A DNA stretch of 28,689 nt from a virus: the IMG/VR virus record IMGVR_UViG_3300044733_003165, positions 1 to 28,689 of that record; one strand, 5' to 3'. Position 1 is the stretch's first letter. The number at the start of each line of letters is the position of its first letter. The notes below the pieces were generated by a model. It worked only from the letters and a program-made list of their open reading frames with translations. It had not been told where the DNA came from and searched no databases. Shown piece by piece: positions 1 to 7,976 of this stretch. A program made the translations under genes and the position numbers.

Positions 1-627
1 TTGTGTATTGATTAAATCTTCACACAATAATGCGTTATCATATTTAAACATCCCACGACTAGTTTTTGGATTTTGAATATCTTCCATAAAATAATATCCA
101 TTTTGTTTTACTAAATCTTTTGCTTGCCACAAACTTACTGCCATATGATTTGGCCAATGACTACCATCTTCAATAAAAAAATCAAAATTATTTGGGCATT
201 GTTCTTTTATTTCATTCCAATCGCAAAAATTTCCTTGATCAGCATATATAAAATTTACACCCAATTCATTTAAAAAATTTATATCTTTAGTTTTATCTTC
301 TAAATAATTACCCCAAAAATTATCCATCCCATATAATTCTACATTTTTAAAAAATGTTAACCACATTTTTTGTGAAGCGTATGGAAATCTTTTATCACAA
401 ATTCCTATTTCAAATAATTTAACATGATCTTCTCTATAATTATTCATATACTTTTCATAGGTTATAGTATATGACATAGAAAAGTGCTCTGGATAATCTT
501 TACTCCATGATAAAGATTTTGAATCAGCATTACCTTTATCTGTTTCAAACAAATTTGCAATTTCTGTTAATGATTTAGTATTGTCATACAGTGAACGATT
601 ATAATTTGTATTTTTAAAAAGTTTCAT
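1..627 (-). CDS. Class I SAM-dependent methyltransferase, C-terminus cut by window edge
   Basis: This open frame starts at ATG 627 and runs off the window start with no stop, giving 209 codons. Visible parts are YEKYM, then a motif-I-like strand LFEIGI, then YGMDN, and later FFIEDGSHWPNH. The IEDGSH element recurs in class I methyltransferases that act on sugars or macrolide sugars. The likely role is O-methylation of a sugar made or attached by the neighbouring cassette, which is an inference from context. Its start joins the upstream gene through TAATATG (stop, one T, start) with no Shine-Dalgarno sequence, suggesting coupled translation. Methyltransferase class is fairly sure; the substrate is unknown. 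It could instead belong to the related cephalosporin-hydroxylase-like group. Confidence 0.7.
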   Translation of the reverse strand, partial: MKLFKNTNYNRSLYDNTKSLTEIANLFETDKGNADSKSLSWSKDYPEHFSMSYTITYEKYMNNYREDHVKLFEIGICDKRFPYASQKMWLTFFKNVELYGMDNFWGNYLEDKTKDINFLNELGVNFIYADQGNFCDWNEIKEQCPNNFDFFIEDGSHWPNHMAVSLWQAKDLVKQNGYYFMEDIQNPKTSRGMFKYDNALLCEDLINTQ

Positions 628-628
628 A

Positions 629-2365
629 TTAAGTTTTCACATTCATATCTGTCAATTCGCCTGGAATAATTTTTCCATTTTTATCAATTCCTTTAGAAAT
701 AACTTTTGGTTCGTGTTGTTCATTAGGATCACTGAATATTTCAATTAAAATACTTTCTTTATTTGAAAATACTTCATTTAATTTAGGATCTAACATATCA
801 TTTGTTTTAATAGAAATATACTTCAAACCAAATGCATTAGCTATTTTTTCAAATGAAGGAATTGAAACACCAGAAGAAATTTCAGAAGCAACTAAATTTC
901 CTTTAAAAAATGAATTTTGAGTTAATTTGATTGATAAGTAACCACAATTATTTAGAATAAATATTTTTATTGGTACTTTATTATGACAAACTGTTTCTAA
1001 TTCTTGTAGATTCATCATAATACTTCCATCTCCTTCTATGCATATTATCTCTTTTTTACTTCCATAATGTGCTCCAATTGCTGCTGGCAATCCATAACCC
1101 ATTGGAGCAGTTCCTTCATTACTAAAAAGTCTTTGTTTGCCTTTTAAGGTTATAGTTTTTAAAGGTACTACATGAGCTGTTCCATCACTAGTTACTATAA
1201 TTGAATCTTCTGATAAATATTTTTCTAATTTATTAGAAAAAACATAGCTACTAACATAATCTTTTAAAAACTTATGTTTTTCTAAAACTAATATTTCATT
1301 ATTTCTATATTTTTTAATATTATTTTGCCATTCACTTATATCATTTACTTTAACATTTTTAATCATGTTAAAAAACAAACGAAGATCAATACACCAACCT
1401 ATTTTATTTTTAAATTTTAATTTTTTAATTTCGTTTTTATCAACATCGATTATAAATTTAGTTGCCCCAGGAGCAAATTTTGATTGATCATATCCAATCA
1501 TTTTTGGATTTAATCTAGATCCAAGAGATATTACTAAATCTGACTCCTGTATAATTTGATTTGATGTGCGTTGTCCTAAAATTCCAAACCTACCAGCATA
1601 ATATTCATAATCAGAATTTACAACATCAACCGCTGAATGGGGTCCAGTTAAGACTGGAATACCTGTTTTATTTAAAAATTCTAGTAAATTATCAACATTA
1701 TTTGACACACGAACACCATTACCAACAACAACAACTGGTCTTTTACTTTTTAACAGTAATTTTTGAAGTTTATTTAAATATAACGAATTGATTATTTTAT
1801 TATTTTTTTGCTTTGGTAAAATAAATTTTTTTAATTTAGAAATATTAACTTCGCTGCTCTGTATGTCAAGTGGTATATCTAACCACACAGGCCCAGGACG
1901 CCCAGAAACTGCTAAATGATATGCCTTTTCTAAATGGTACAATATACTGTTTTTATCTGTTATAGTAACAGCATATTTCGTCATAGGTCTTACTGTATCA
2001 ACAATATTATATTCTTGCTGTCCTATTTGCCTACAACCAGTTCCATTTGACAATTGATCAGATGGAACTTGTCCAGAAATTACAATCATAGGAATAGAAT
2101 CCTGAAAAGCACATAAAACTCCTGTAAGAGCATTTGTTCCACCAGGACCAGTAGTGACCAAAACACAACCAGGTATATTTTTTATTCTTGCATATGCTTC
2201 TGCTGCCATAGAACAAGCTTGTTCATGATGATTGCAGATATATTTTAATTCTTTATTTTTCCCCAAAGAATCAATTAAATGCATACATCCACCACCAGAC
2301 ACAGTAAAAACTGTGTCTATTCCTTTATCTTTTATAAATTTAAAAACTAAATCAGAAATTTTCAT
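629..2365 (-). CDS. Thiamine diphosphate-dependent enzyme, acetolactate synthase family
   Basis: A 578-residue protein with the full three-domain ThDP fold. The cofactor-activating Glu is E48 in NHHEQACSMAAEAYAR. TTGPGGTNA follows near residue 75, and the ThDP/metal motif runs from GDG (about 445) to NN (about 473). This family decarboxylates pyruvate and transfers the two-carbon unit. Relatives such as YerE of yersiniose synthesis add it to a keto-sugar to make a branched-chain sugar. The neighbouring 4,6-dehydratase would supply a keto-sugar, so a sugar role is more likely than branched-chain amino-acid synthesis; this is inference. An in-frame ATG at 2377 exists, but family members usually begin M-K-x-S-D as at 2365, and the TAATATG junction with the upstream stop supports 2365. 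Fold certain, substrate unknown. Confidence 0.85.
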   Translation of the reverse strand: MKISDLVFKFIKDKGIDTVFTVSGGGCMHLIDSLGKNKELKYICNHHEQACSMAAEAYARIKNIPGCVLVTTGPGGTNALTGVLCAFQDSIPMIVISGQVPSDQLSNGTGCRQIGQQEYNIVDTVRPMTKYAVTITDKNSILYHLEKAYHLAVSGRPGPVWLDIPLDIQSSEVNISKLKKFILPKQKNNKIINSLYLNKLQKLLLKSKRPVVVVGNGVRVSNNVDNLLEFLNKTGIPVLTGPHSAVDVVNSDYEYYAGRFGILGQRTSNQIIQESDLVISLGSRLNPKMIGYDQSKFAPGATKFIIDVDKNEIKKLKFKNKIGWCIDLRLFFNMIKNVKVNDISEWQNNIKKYRNNEILVLEKHKFLKDYVSSYVFSNKLEKYLSEDSIIVTSDGTAHVVPLKTITLKGKQRLFSNEGTAPMGYGLPAAIGAHYGSKKEIICIEGDGSIMMNLQELETVCHNKVPIKIFILNNCGYLSIKLTQNSFFKGNLVASEISSGVSIPSFEKIANAFGLKYISIKTNDMLDPKLNEVFSNKESILIEIFSDPNEQHEPKVISKGIDKNGKIIPGELTDMNVKT

Positions 2366-2366
2366 A

Positions 2367-3440
2367 TTAAATATCATCCACGATTAAAGGAGAATCCTTT
2401 TTTAAATTTCTCAAAGCAATCGCATCATTTTCAATAAAATCTCTTGAGGTTAATTGATTTATTTCTTTCTGATATGGAATAGCAGAATATAAATCATCTA
2501 AACTCACACTTTCTCCTTTATTTATATCTCTTTTTAGATACAATCCGCGATATAAAGATTCTAAATATTTTTTTTCCTTGTCATCAATAATTCTTCTAAT
2601 TAATGATGAAGAACCACACATTTCAACTGCTTTATTGTATGATTTAAACCAAGTATCAATTTGTTCTGGTGTTGAACAATAACTAGATATTTCAGTTTGT
2701 TGGTGATCTTTTGGATATGGAATATCTATGTGTCTCTCCCATGTTCTAACGCCCTTACCATATGATATCAACACAGAAGAATACCAATCATGATATTCGT
2801 GAGTAGATAATCCTATAACTATATTTGGATATTTTAGTTTTAAATAATCAATCTGATGTAATTCTAATTCATTATCTTCGCTTGGATATTTTGAAACACA
2901 ATGATTAACTGATATTAAAATATTTCTATTTGTAAAATACTTAACAACATCATCTATCTGTTTATCATTTGCTCCACCCGTTGAAATAATTACAGGTTTT
3001 TTTGTTGATGCTATTTTTTTAATTAATATCCAATCATTAATATCAGCACTTGCTATTTTTATGATAGGTAAATTCATAGAAACACACCAATCTACAGATT
3101 GCTCATCAAATGGAGTTGCCATTGGAATACAATCATGTTTACGAATATAATTAATGAGTTCTTCAAATTCGTCATATGTTAATTTTGTTTTACATGTTTT
3201 TTGAATATATCTACTTCTTTTAGGTAAATTAGTTAACTCTTCACCTTTTCCTTCAGTTTTAAAATCTTTATGAATAAATGTATCTACATCTCTAAACTGT
3301 AATTTAATTGCTGCTTTAACTTTATTTGTTTTTACAACTTTAGCAAATTGTTTTACAATTTGCTTTCCTCGTTTTAATGATCCCCAATGATTATTTGCTA
3401 ACTCAAGAACAAATAAATTTTCAAATATATTATTTACCAT
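2367..3440 (-). CDS. neuB: NeuB-type nonulosonic acid synthase (sialic acid synthase family)
   Basis: A 357-residue protein of normal NeuB length. The N-terminal TIM barrel has LELANNHWGS, IKLQFRD, KIASADINDW, PVIISTGGA, VNHCVSKYPSEDNE and GLSTHEYHDW, all typical of the family. The last 60 or so residues (RGLYLKRDINKGESVSLDDL) form the SAF (antifreeze-like) domain that lids the active site in the dimer. The enzyme condenses phosphoenolpyruvate with an aldose (N-acetylmannosamine-like or a modified hexosamine) to a nine-carbon acid. No NeuA-type CMP-transferase or NeuC-type epimerase is visible here, so the product and its activation are unresolved. It overlaps the dehydratase gene by 7 nt, indicating one operon. 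Family is sure; exact substrate is not. Confidence 0.85.
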   Translation of the reverse strand: MVNNIFENLFVLELANNHWGSLKRGKQIVKQFAKVVKTNKVKAAIKLQFRDVDTFIHKDFKTEGKGEELTNLPKRSRYIQKTCKTKLTYDEFEELINYIRKHDCIPMATPFDEQSVDWCVSMNLPIIKIASADINDWILIKKIASTKKPVIISTGGANDKQIDDVVKYFTNRNILISVNHCVSKYPSEDNELELHQIDYLKLKYPNIVIGLSTHEYHDWYSSVLISYGKGVRTWERHIDIPYPKDHQQTEISSYCSTPEQIDTWFKSYNKAVEMCGSSSLIRRIIDDKEKKYLESLYRGLYLKRDINKGESVSLDDLYSAIPYQKEINQLTSRDFIENDAIALRNLKKDSPLIVDDI

Positions 3441-4387
3441 ATAAATTTTTCCTGATAGTGTTTTACTATATCTTTTAATTCTTTTTCAAAAATTTTAATT
3501 GGATTCCAACCTAATGATCTTAGTTTAGAATCATTCAATGCATATCTTACATCCTGTCCAGTTCGATTGAAAGACAAATCAATATAATTTTGTAATTTTT
3601 CTTCTGGAATATTATGACATTTCAAAATTTGATTTACTGTTTCAAAATTACTTTGTTCAAATCCACCACAAATATTGTATATTTCATTTTTAACATCTTT
3701 ATCAATAATATTTAAAACTGCTCTTGCTGTATCTTCAGCATGTAACCAATTTCTTATAGGTGTTCCATTGTTATGAAGTGGTATTTTTCTCCCCAAAGCA
3801 AGATATTTACATGATTTTGGAATTAATTTTTCAACATATTGACCTATTCCATAATTATTTGTTGGTCTAACAATAACATATGGGATTCCATACGTTCTAG
3901 CCCAGGCTAATATTAGCATATCTGCTGCTGCTTTAGTCGCTGAATATGGATTGGATGGCTTAAGTAAATCTGTTTCTGTGTGAGCACCTTCTTCAATATC
4001 TCCATAAACTTCATCAGTGCTAAAATGAAACAAGGTTGGTATTTTTCCAGTTTCTTGCCTATAATTTCTTATCAATTCTAATAAATTATGTACACCGTCT
4101 ATATTTGATTTAATAAAATCATCACTATTTGCTATAGAATTTCCAACATGTGTTTCTGCTGCTGTATTAATTACATAATCACAGTCATATAAAAATTTAA
4201 GATCATTTATATCACAATGTACAAATGAAAAGTTTTCATATTTTGTAAATTCATTTAATAAATCTTTATTTGCAGCATATGTTATTTTATCAACACCTTT
4301 TACATACCATCCTCGCTGTAAACATAAACGAGTTATATATGAACCAATAAAGCCTAAACAACCTGTAACATATACAATTTTTTTCAT
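3434..4387 (-). CDS. rmlB: dTDP-glucose 4,6-dehydratase-like sugar-nucleotide dehydratase (extended SDR)
   Basis: A 317-residue extended short-chain dehydrogenase/reductase. The NAD-binding loop GCLGFIG is at residues 9-15, the dehydratase signature STDEVYGD has the catalytic Asp-Glu pair at D125-E126, and the catalytic Tyr/Lys pair is Y148 and K152 in NPYSATKAAAD. This combination is that of RmlB, which converts dTDP-glucose to dTDP-4-keto-6-deoxyglucose; a UDP- or CDP-sugar is also possible. The 4-keto product could feed an aminotransferase or the ThDP enzyme downstream. An in-frame ATG at 4405 exists, but 4387 puts the Rossmann strand at the N-terminus as usual and has an AGAG-type site upstream. 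The largest gap of the glycan cassette precedes it. Confidence 0.85.
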   Translation of the reverse strand: MKKIVYVTGCLGFIGSYITRLCLQRGWYVKGVDKITYAANKDLLNEFTKYENFSFVHCDINDLKFLYDCDYVINTAAETHVGNSIANSDDFIKSNIDGVHNLLELIRNYRQETGKIPTLFHFSTDEVYGDIEEGAHTETDLLKPSNPYSATKAAADMLILAWARTYGIPYVIVRPTNNYGIGQYVEKLIPKSCKYLALGRKIPLHNNGTPIRNWLHAEDTARAVLNIIDKDVKNEIYNICGGFEQSNFETVNQILKCHNIPEEKLQNYIDLSFNRTGQDVRYALNDSKLRSLGWNPIKIFEKELKDIVKHYQEKFIW

Positions 4388-4482
4388 TTTAAAATTCTCT
4401 ATCATATTTTATTAACAGATGTCAATATATAAAATATTTTTATTTAAATATAAGTAATAATTGATAACATATATTTATGTTC
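4388..4482 (-). promoter_or_regulatory. AT-rich 95-nt leader of the dehydratase/neuB operon with possible promoter
   Basis: No gene is visible in this gap. On the minus strand it holds CATAAATA at 4478-4471, one mismatch from the T4-type late box. That box lies within a short inverted repeat, AACATA/TATGTT. A TTGACA hexamer is at 4425-4420, but no convincing -10 follows at 16-18 nt. A promoter here would separate dehydratase, NeuB, the ThDP enzyme and the methyltransferase from the three glycosyltransferases upstream. AT-rich sequence makes such matches common, so this is weak. Confidence 0.25.
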
Positions 4483-5181
4483 TTATAAAAAATTATTAAA
4501 GTAAGATTTTAATATTCTTTCTCTATGTCTATTAGAGGCTCCAGTTAAATGACATAAAAAAGATTTTTCATTCCATGGATAAGGTATATCTCCTCTAGTG
4601 GCCCATTGTTCAGCATACATTTCTCTAGTTGGAGCTGCATTTAAATAATCATGATCAAGAATTTTCATCATATTTTTATAAGGTGTTCTAAAATATAAAA
4701 AATTCATAGCTTCTTGTTCATGTTTAGCTTTTCCAACAAGACTATAAAATACTTCAAGAAAATGTTCAGTATTTTTATTTTTAACAAACATAAAATTACC
4801 GCCACTTATACTATATTTTCCATTCCAATCATATGATGCATAGAATGTTATGTCTTCTTCTATTGGAAAATTTTCTATTTTAATTTGATCATTTGTTATT
4901 ATGGAATCGGCATCAATCCACACTACTATATCATAATAGTTTAACATATCGGATGTTCTAGCCGCTCTCATAAATCCCATATTACTTTCATCTATATTTT
5001 TTTCTTTATCAGAACCAAAATCTTCAATTTTTAATAAATCATAACCATGTTTAGAAGCATATCTTTGTTTAGAAGGAAATGTCATTTCTGCTATTTGTTT
5101 AATAGGCAAATCACCACCAGCAGAATAAACATCTAGTTGTAATTTCCCTATTCCAGTTACTAATAATACTCGCTTATTCAT
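4483..5181 (-). CDS. DxD glycosyltransferase, GT34-like (GT-A fold)
   Basis: A 232-residue protein. The metal- and nucleotide-sugar-binding DxD motif is D90-A91-D92 in VVWIDADSII. It is preceded by a Rossmann-like N-terminus (RVLLVTG) and the segment QRYASKHGYDLL, as in the galactosyl/mannosyltransferase GT34-like families. SGGNFMFVKN and HEQEAMNF fit the acceptor side and the second metal-contacting region. It has no signal peptide or membrane segment, so it would act in the cytoplasm. Its start overlaps the stop of the upstream GT10 gene as ATGA, a sign of coupled translation. Sugar donor and acceptor cannot be read from the sequence. The glycosyltransferase call is solid; the family number is a best guess. 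Confidence 0.75.
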   Translation of the reverse strand: MNKRVLLVTGIGKLQLDVYSAGGDLPIKQIAEMTFPSKQRYASKHGYDLLKIEDFGSDKEKNIDESNMGFMRAARTSDMLNYYDIVVWIDADSIITNDQIKIENFPIEEDITFYASYDWNGKYSISGGNFMFVKNKNTEHFLEVFYSLVGKAKHEQEAMNFLYFRTPYKNMMKILDHDYLNAAPTREMYAEQWATRGDIPYPWNEKSFLCHLTGASNRHRERILKSYFNNFL

Positions 5182-6011
5182 AATTTTAATATTCTTTCTA
5201 TAATGTTATCACAATATTGTTTTGATTTTTCAAAATTAATATTTATTTTTTCTAAATTACTATAGTAATAATCATCAGTAAATTTAAAATTTATAAGATC
5301 ATCAATATTTAACCAATATGATGTATCAAAAAAATCTGATATGTTTGGACATCCCCAATATATAGGGATTGTTTTAGTTATCAGACAATCTACTATTTTT
5401 TCAGAAAAATAATTTACTTCTTGTGTGCTTTCAATTGCTACTGAATACATGCTATTAAATAGATGTATTTTATCATCATTGGGTAATGTTGGAACATTTG
5501 GTATCATAAAACGTGTTGAACTATAAAATTTTTTAGATACTAAAATTTTATCTTGATTTTGAAATATAATATGTCTTAGATTATATCCAGGTTTTCCATA
5601 TAAAGATCCACATACCATAGAAAGACTTAATTCTTTCTGAAGAGTTACTAGATCATTAGTAAATTTTCCAAATGAATCTGGATGATGTTTTGACTTATTT
5701 AACCATGTTGTTCCGTACACCATGAACTTTGCGTTTGAACATTTATCTAAAACTTCTGGATTTGATGTTACAATTTTATCATACTTTTTGTGATGCTTTA
5801 TAATATTTTCTACAGGTTCAACCCATCTAGAAGTTGTTGGTTCATTTACATGACAAAATATTTTATATGAATTTTCACCAATAAACGATGGTTCTCCATT
5901 TGGAAATTTATTAGTACCAAATCTTGTAAAATATATTTCTGTTGGATGCATGATATCTGGAATATCTTCAGAAGATATCATATAATCAGCATTCAATATT
6001 ACAGGTTTCAT
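5178..6011 (-). CDS. Glycosyltransferase, GT10 (alpha-fucosyltransferase-like)
   Basis: A 277-residue protein whose C-terminal half carries the GT10 donor-binding signature: FNSMYSVAIEST, then YFSEKIVDCLITKTIPIYWGCP and SDFF. This corresponds to the GT10 pattern of Y-F-S/T-E-K-L/I, a long helix and P-V/I-Y-W-G. GT10 enzymes transfer fucose or a related 6-deoxysugar from GDP. The N-terminal half is divergent, as usual for the acceptor domain. It overlaps both neighbours by ATGA-type junctions (6011/6008 and 5181/5178). It is a diverged paralogue of the GT10 gene at 6702-7544, sharing the signature block but little elsewhere. The product is cytoplasmic by appearance, with no transmembrane segment. 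Confidence 0.75.
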   Translation of the reverse strand: MKPVILNADYMISSEDIPDIMHPTEIYFTRFGTNKFPNGEPSFIGENSYKIFCHVNEPTTSRWVEPVENIIKHHKKYDKIVTSNPEVLDKCSNAKFMVYGTTWLNKSKHHPDSFGKFTNDLVTLQKELSLSMVCGSLYGKPGYNLRHIIFQNQDKILVSKKFYSSTRFMIPNVPTLPNDDKIHLFNSMYSVAIESTQEVNYFSEKIVDCLITKTIPIYWGCPNISDFFDTSYWLNIDDLINFKFTDDYYYSNLEKININFEKSKQYCDNIIERILKL

Positions 6012-6691
6012 TGATTCACCAAAAACTTATTTCCTGGGCTTTGAAATTTAATATTGTGTTCATCAAAACCCATATCTCTCAATACCTGTTCTTTTGATTC
6101 TCCATCCGCTAATCCCATTGTAATTACTGGTTCTCCACCTTGAATCGGTATACCAGGCCAAACACAATAAGCATTTCCTAAAAAAGCCATACGAACACCA
6201 GTATTCTCGTTTATCATTTTCATGAATATCTTTAACAAAACTTCATGATCAAATGCAATATTTGCTTGTCGTTCTAATTCTTCACTTGCCTCAATCCAAG
6301 CATATATAAATTCATAAGATTTTGGTGTTTGATTTAAGTATATTGGTGATGCTTTTGGCATACCAATAGTTGTATCTTCCTTTGTAGGAACTTTAGGAAA
6401 TGCCATAGCTAAATCAACTTTATCGTGAAACTCATCAAAAACTTCAAGAGGTTTATGTACAATTGAATCTACATCTAACCAAACAAGTGGTGTTCTTAAT
6501 TCGTTCATCATCTCAAGAATAAATCTAGGTTTTGATAAACAATTAGAACGATAATTTCCCTTTGATGGTTTATGTCTAATAAAGTTTGGTACGGAATGTT
6601 CCTCAAGATTTTTTTTCAATCTTGTGGCATGATCGCTATAATAAGTGCGACCATCTACGTCAGCATAAAAAGAAATCACAGGTGTCTTCAT
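6008..6691 (-). CDS. DxD glycosyltransferase (GT-A-type nucleotide-diphospho-sugar transferase)
   Basis: A 227-residue protein. The DxD motif is D73-V74-D75 in TPLVWLDVDSIV, preceded by a CLSKPRFILEMM helix as in small GT-A enzymes. It shares general architecture with the 232-residue enzyme at 4483-5181 but is clearly diverged. ATG 6691 lies just after an exact late-type box (TATAAATA, 6706-6699) that also contains the stop codon of the preceding gene. There is no Shine-Dalgarno sequence, so this may begin a separate transcript covering three overlapping glycosyltransferase genes. Function in glycan assembly is inferred from fold and neighbours; donor and acceptor are unknown. Confidence 0.7.
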   Translation of the reverse strand: MKTPVISFYADVDGRTYYSDHATRLKKNLEEHSVPNFIRHKPSKGNYRSNCLSKPRFILEMMNELRTPLVWLDVDSIVHKPLEVFDEFHDKVDLAMAFPKVPTKEDTTIGMPKASPIYLNQTPKSYEFIYAWIEASEELERQANIAFDHEVLLKIFMKMINENTGVRMAFLGNAYCVWPGIPIQGGEPVITMGLADGESKEQVLRDMGFDEHNIKFQSPGNKFLVNQ

Positions 6692-6698
6692 GGTCTAG

Positions 6699-6706
6699 TA
6701 TTTATA
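6699..6706 (-). promoter_or_regulatory. T4-type late promoter box TATAAATA before the 227-aa glycosyltransferase gene
   Basis: The minus strand reads TATAAATACTAGACC followed by ATG 6691. This matches the first ten bases (TATAAATACT) of the extended T4 late consensus recognised by gp55-RNA polymerase. With the usual geometry (box at -13 to -6) the start of transcription would be at 6693, two bases before the ATG. Box and stop codon of the upstream gene overlap. The match is exact, but AT-rich DNA gives chance matches. Confidence 0.5.
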
Positions 6707-7544
6707 TTTGTTTTATCATGTGATAAAGAATGTCATCTGCATTCTCTAATTTTTTCACACGTTCGAAATTATGTTTAATTGCATCCATCTTACTATAATA
6801 TAATTCTTCTGTTAATTGTGATGGATCAAATGATGAATCAAGTGTAATAATTCCTTCTGAATTGAAATAATTACCAATATCAGGTGTACCCCAATATACA
6901 GGTATTGTTCCAGTTGCAAAACAGTCTGTTAATTTTTCTGTAAAGTAAGTTGGATACTTATCATTTTCAATAACAATTGAAAACATATATGGATTCAAGG
7001 CACGACTTTTATCTCCCCAAGGTCGTTTCTCATATCCAAATCTTTGTGATCCTAATACACCACCATATAAATCAACTTTATCTTTCCATTTGTCTGCCAA
7101 AGCATGACGAACTTGATGACCTATTGTTGCTTGTTTTGGTGATGCTATTAGAGATACTAATTTATTCTTTTCAAATATTTGTTGATCTTCTATCCAAGGA
7201 AGGTTACTTCCAGCAAACGAGAAATGTAATTTTTTATTTTTACTGCAAAATGTCCTATCAGAAAAATAAACAGCATCATAGCTGTCACAAATCCGTTCAA
7301 GATGTTTTTCAAATAAATCTTTAGGAAAATTAAATTCATAAAATATCGCCCTTGATTCACAAATCCATGCTATCTTTTTTTCGTTAGGCTTCTTTACGTA
7401 ATTTATTCCATGTGAAATAGCTGCATCTATAAAAACCTTGATATTGCTATCTTCTTTCGTCCATGAAAATAATTTAGGTTTCTTGTCAGAACAGGAAGAC
7501 TGATCTGTATTAAACGGTGCTCCAATTGCTTGCATTATATCCAT
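6702..7544 (-). CDS. Glycosyltransferase, GT10 (alpha-fucosyltransferase-like)
   Basis: A 280-residue protein with a clear GT10 C-terminal domain at about residues 184-227: NPYMFSIVIEN, YFTEKLTDCFATGTIPVYWG and PDIGNYF. The N-terminal part has KIAWICESRAI, resembling the acceptor half of bacterial fucosyltransferases. It is the first gene after regA, starting 12 nt past the regA stop, at the place where T4 carries gene 43. An alternative in-frame ATG at 7535 has a weak GGA upstream; neither start has a strong ribosome site. A GDP-fucose-like donor is the family norm, but no fucose-synthesis gene (gmd/fcl) is in the window, so the donor may come from the host. Confidence 0.78.
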   Translation of the reverse strand: MDIMQAIGAPFNTDQSSCSDKKPKLFSWTKEDSNIKVFIDAAISHGINYVKKPNEKKIAWICESRAIFYEFNFPKDLFEKHLERICDSYDAVYFSDRTFCSKNKKLHFSFAGSNLPWIEDQQIFEKNKLVSLIASPKQATIGHQVRHALADKWKDKVDLYGGVLGSQRFGYEKRPWGDKSRALNPYMFSIVIENDKYPTYFTEKLTDCFATGTIPVYWGTPDIGNYFNSEGIITLDSSFDPSQLTEELYYSKMDAIKHNFERVKKLENADDILYHMIKQI

Positions 7545-7556
7545 ATTAAAAACAAC

Positions 7557-7964
7557 TCACTTTCCTATATGGTATTTAGGAACGAGTTGCCAGTTAACTT
7601 TGTCTTTATGTGATACTATTTTAATTCTTGCTAAAGAAAGTTGTGGTGTGCTATATTCTTCAGGATCAACTGCATCACATAAACCCCACTCAATCAATAA
7701 TTTTACAATAGTATTTCTTCTACCAATATCATCATCAGAAATATCACTCTCTAGATTATCAAGTATAAACATTTCTTTAAAATGCATTATTGCATAACGA
7801 CCTCGCTTGTGCAGAATATGACAAGATTGAAATAGTTTATTTTCCTTTTTTGAGGATACGCCAATTCTTGTGAGGGTTTCCTTGATTTTTAAAAAGTCTT
7901 CTTTTGATTTTAGGGTCACTTCAACACCCAATCCATCAAAAATATCATCATTATTTTCTTCCAT
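7557..7964 (-). CDS. regA: RegA translational repressor
   Basis: A 135-residue homologue of T4 RegA (122 residues), with near-identical blocks along its length: VTLKSKEDFLKIKETLTRIG, QSCHILHKRGRY, HFKEMF and a C-terminal WQLVPKYHIGK. RegA binds the initiation regions of early phage mRNAs, including its own and those of the replication genes, and blocks ribosome entry. The start is ATG 7964, with GGAG six bases upstream (7974-7971). A TTG further upstream is in frame but lies next to the GGAG. A palindrome and a late-type promoter box precede it. Its position after 62 matches T4; the next gene does not, because gene 43 is replaced by the glycan cassette. Confidence 0.95.
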   Translation of the reverse strand: MEENNDDIFDGLGVEVTLKSKEDFLKIKETLTRIGVSSKKENKLFQSCHILHKRGRYAIMHFKEMFILDNLESDISDDDIGRRNTIVKLLIEWGLCDAVDPEEYSTPQLSLARIKIVSHKDKVNWQLVPKYHIGK

Positions 7965-7976
7965 TAAATACTCCAA

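Noticed and set aside
2519-2526. Exact TATAAATA on the minus strand inside neuB
   Set aside because: Deep inside a coding region with no start nearby; expected by chance in AT-rich DNA.
4420-4425. TTGACA as a -35 element before the dehydratase gene
   Set aside because: No acceptable -10 hexamer lies 16-18 nt downstream; mentioned only within the leader entry.
6977-7324. 115-codon plus-strand open frame opposite the GT10 gene
   Set aside because: Antisense shadow of a well-supported glycosyltransferase, with no ribosome site or recognisable protein features.
7965-7976. TTG start for regA four codons upstream
   Set aside because: The TTG sits beside the GGAG site that serves ATG 7964, and the conserved protein begins after it.
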